Positions 61,181 through 64,000 of a stretch of 64,000 bases of DNA are shown piece by piece; the first letter of the stretch is position 1, and each line of letters starts with the position of its first letter. The translations under genes were made by a program, and so were the position numbers. Under the pieces are notes generated by a model. That model was not told the origin of the DNA and ran no database searches. It worked only from the letters and a program-made list of their open reading frames with translations. The stretch spans positions 2,065,907-2,129,906 of the forward strand of contig VXAI01000115.1 of the NCBI GenBank assembly GCA_013399305.1, read 5' to 3'. The stretch is from Rostratula benghalensis (lineage: Eukaryota; Chordata; Aves; Charadriiformes; Rostratulidae).

Positions 61181-63330
61181 CTGCGGGGAAGTTTCCCAGG
61201 GCAAGCCTCGGGTCTGTGTTTTTTGTAAAGTCCTCTGATGCCCTTTGGGGGCTCAGTAAATGTTTGCCTGTTTGTTTGTTTGTTATCTCAGCACGTAGCT
61301 GGAGTCTTAGGAGCCTGAAGAGAGGCAAAAAGGTGTTTGGGAAAGTCTTAGGATAACCGCTGACAGGGGTGTTTATGACTTCAGTTAGTAGGTATGAGTC
61401 AAAGGGACTCTCGGATTTATAACGTTGTCCTGTCAGCTCTCTTCCCTTTCTTGTCCACATCTTGTTGCATTTTTCATATGCAGTTTATTTAATGTTAGTC
61501 TGTTCTGGTTTTAGACTCAGGTAGATTATTTTTTTTTTTTTTTACATAGACGACTCATCACAAGGAAGGATTTTTGAAACCCTGTCAGCTTAGCTAGGGA
61601 CAAGTGATTCTCATGATGCTTCAAAACACACATAGGTGAGCTAGCTTTGGGGATGGGTGTGTGTGCATCAGATTAGGATCCTCCCTTTGCGTTTGGGAAG
61701 GTAGAGAGGTACAACTCAAGGAATTTGGCAGAGGGGGTGGTGTTTCCTACCCCAGAAATACAATGTATGAATTTCCTTGACTGCCATATGTTACTGTGCA
61801 GGACCTCATTATTTACCGTTGAAGTTACATGCCAGCTCTGACTTTTGTTTGCCCAAGTGACTTTAGGTTCCATGTGTACTGAAGCAGGGGCTGCTTAGTG
61901 TCTGTTCTCCATTTGAAAGGGTTTGGTGTTTTCCCAAAAAGGGTACTTAATTCTGAAAACAAAATTAGGAGGCTGCTGTGAAAACACAGAAATTGAGTGA
62001 AAATTGACAAGGTGATTGGGACCTGGCAATTGATTAGATTCCGTGGATAGTAGTTAGTATTTGCTGTCTAGCTTTGTGGGTAAAAGCCTTAAGGAAGGGA
62101 AAATCTGCCATATAATTTCTGCTGGCTAGGCTGTAAGTCATGGAAGTCCTCTCACCACTTGTTTCTGGCTGTTCTTTGGGATTCAGAAAAAATGGAAGAG
62201 GAAGGGGTCTGCAGGTCAATGTGACAAAAAGTTTACAAAGGTTGATGCCGGATGGGAGTATGTTTTTTCGGAAGTCTGACATGTCAGGTTGCTGTCTTTT
62301 TCAGTTTTTCACTAGTGGTCAAAAGTAGTGGAATCATTAGTTATGGCTCTGGTGTCTTGTCAATAGTATGATATCCTACCAGATGCACTGATCCAATAGG
62401 TTCTAGAGAGACTGTTTCTTGTTTTCTTTTCTATGGAAGTTATTGTGATCCCATCCCCCTATCCTAAAAGTGCACTCATTGCAATATTACTGAATCATCA
62501 CCATGCTCTGCTTGCAGTCAGATAATGCCACACTAAAATAGCATAGAATCTGAGAAAACTGAGCTGATGGTGTAGGTGTATGTGCTGGCACTTCTTACAC
62601 TTCTCCTTTCTCAAGTGCTCTTCAAATGACTAAGTGTTTTCAGGCTGTGCACCCCTTTTCCATGAATACCCATTCAGTGTTAGTACATGGGGAATGAAAT
62701 TTGGAGCACATCATGTTACAGGGAATGAAATACTTGGCAAGTGGGTTTTTTTTTTTATGAAGTAGGAAATAGGACTTTTTTTGACAGTGCCATTTTGTCG
62801 GTTTGTGTGTGAAACCCCAAGAGAACATTTAGGGAGCATCTCTTCTAAAAGTGTCTTATTTCATAAAAAGCTCCTGCTTTTGAATGCAGATTTGTTACAG
62901 ATGTGCCTGAAGAACAACTCCATGAGAGCAAACTAGAGGAAGAGCTTATTGCAGGCAATTGAAAGGCTCTCATGTATCTCACTCTCAAGAGTCATTGAGT
63001 GGCTTTCTTGATAGTTCCACAGTGTAAGGTGTTGGATGGCTAAGTTGACTTAAATTTCTGTGCTGTGCACCAGGAGGTGGTCTGGACTAAAATCACTTTT
63101 TCAGGTTGTAACCATTTGGGCAGTGTGAGTATCCAGACAGCTGGTTTGGCCCAGCTGAGGAGGCTGTGCAGTGGTGAAATGGGCAGCTAGCAGTCCTGCT
63201 GGCATTGGCAAAGATGCAATTGCACGCTCCTTCTCTTTAGATGAGACACTAATTGTAGATCTACGGAGTGTTGTTGATATTGTTTGAAGTGCCACCGTGA
63301 TATGAGGTACGGAGTCAGTGCTATACTGTA

Positions 63331-63845
63331 CTCTGCCCTTGTGAGGCCCCATTTGGAGTACTGTGTCCAGTTCTGTCTCCCACCTCCACCCACCCTGCCC
63401 CATTCAAGAATGACAGGGAACTACTGGAGAGGGTACAGCAAAGGGCTACAAAGATGATGATGGGACTGGAACATCTCTCTTTCGAGGAAAGGCTGATGGA
63501 CTTTGATCTTTTTGTTCTGGAGAAGAGAAGGCTGGCAAGGGATTTGATCAACATCTATAAATACTTGAAGGGTGGGTGTCCAGAGGATGGGGCCAGTCTT
63601 TATTTCAGTGGTGCCCAGTGAGAGGACAAGAGGTAATGGGCATAAACTTGGACATAAGAAGTTCCATCTAAACATGAGGAGGAGCTTCTTGCTGCCCAGA
63701 GAGGTGGTGGAGTCTTCGTATCTGGAGACATTCAAAACCTGCTTGGACATGTTTCTGTGCAACCTGCTCTAGGAGGACCTGCTTTGTCGGGAGCGTTGGA
63801 CTAGATGATCTCCTGACGTCCCTTCCAATCATTCTGTGATTCTCT
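63331..63845 (+). mobile_element. CR1 LINE in UXS1 intron 1 (sense orientation)
   Basis: Enters at the TGAGGCCCCATTTGGAGTAC / TGTGTCCAGTTCTG region of ORF2 and continues through GAACTACTGGAGAGGGTACA, CTGGAGAAGAGAAGGCTGG-like and CATCTATAAATACTTGAAGG. The non-coding end follows: CATCTAAACATGAGGAGGAG, ACCTGCTCTAGGAGGACCTG, GGACTAGATGATCTCC and ATTCTGTGATTCTCTG. A 66-codon frame (63,572-63,772) covers the last part. It is the sister type of 7750-8459, but has its own deletion between GAGGAGCTTCTTG and CTGCCCAGAGAGGTGG. Confidence 0.95.
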
Positions 63846-64000
63846 GTCATGCTCATGTTAAAGATACCCTGAATTCTTTTAATGGACATTACTGGTTTCC
63901 CTAGTGGCACTTAGAGTGAGAAGGATCCTTGCTTTACATCTGGGTTTGAATTAAAGTAATATTTGATAACTCATTTCTGTAATGACATAAGGTGATCGTT

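Larger units (their letters stand above)
60489..64000 (+). other. UXS1 intron 1 (5' part)
   Basis: Begins with the donor GTGAGTGAG and continues past the window end. The next UXS1 exon, expected to continue with a Ser-Val-Trp-Gly type sequence, was not found up to 64,000. The first 690 bases belong to the CpG island. After that the intron returns to AT-rich composition with T runs at 61,529-61,543 and near 62,747, and one CR1 copy at 63,331-63,845 in the sense orientation. No splice-flanked coding exon was recognised. Confidence 0.8.

Noticed and set aside
59825..61204. Long open frames of 103-204 codons on both strands across the CpG island
   Set aside because: They overlap each other in several frames, are rich in P, R, G and A, and are explained by stop-codon depletion in very GC-rich DNA. 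Only the 32-codon UXS1 frame has recognisable homology and a matching splice donor.
1..64000. CRISPR arrays, operons, phage or prokaryotic systems, tRNA and rRNA genes
   Set aside because: No regularly spaced repeats, gene-dense strands or cloverleaf and rRNA signatures were noticed. The DNA is vertebrate throughout. A tRNAscan or Infernal run would be the decisive test for small RNA genes.

Overview
The window is vertebrate nuclear DNA, almost certainly from a bird. The evidence is about sixteen CR1 LINE fragments (several with the avian 3' end built on ATTCTATGATTCT), an avian ERVL-type solo LTR and a second avian LTR relic, an AT-rich background, and one CpG island holding the first coding exon of UXS1. 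There is nothing prokaryotic: no operons, ribosome binding sites, CRISPR arrays or dense long reading frames. The species cannot be fixed by eye.

Layout. Positions 1 to about 59,850 are a gene-free, repeat-scattered intergenic stretch. Its reading frames are short and random or lie inside CR1 copies. Recognisable CR1 sequence adds up to roughly 7 kb, about a tenth of the window. It falls into at least four 3'-end types, in both orientations, with a dense group between 17.9 and 27.3 kb. A CR1 fragment at 24.5-24.8 kb, an LTR relic at 24.8-25.25 kb and another CR1 at 25.3-25.6 kb sit side by side. Two diverged copies of one more dispersed repeat, probably LTR-derived, lie at 27.6-28.0 and 47.1-47.4 kb. 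The longest stretch with no recognisable transposon is 34.0-42.7 kb. Local tandem duplications sit at 9.0, 9.7, 33.0 and 49.3 kb. A short assembly gap (28 N) falls inside a TAAA microsatellite at 12.7 kb.

From about 59,850 to 61,180 base composition switches to a CpG island. It contains the UXS1 promoter region, the start codon at 60,392, 32 codons and a strong splice donor after 60,488. The rest of the window is the start of UXS1 intron 1, with one more CR1 copy. UXS1 converts UDP-glucuronate to UDP-xylose in the Golgi/ER lumen, for the xylose linkage of glycosaminoglycans. Exon 1 encodes the cytosolic tail and the start of the membrane anchor. The upstream desert would fit the interval between ST6GAL2 and UXS1 known from other tetrapods, but no ST6GAL2 exon is visible here.

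I found no novel protein system. The most checkable oddities are at the UXS1 start: the initiator ATG overlaps a strong splice-donor sequence, an upstream ATG in a strong context opens a frame overlapping the UXS1 start, and an NRF1-type palindrome doubles as the start of a ten-codon upstream frame.
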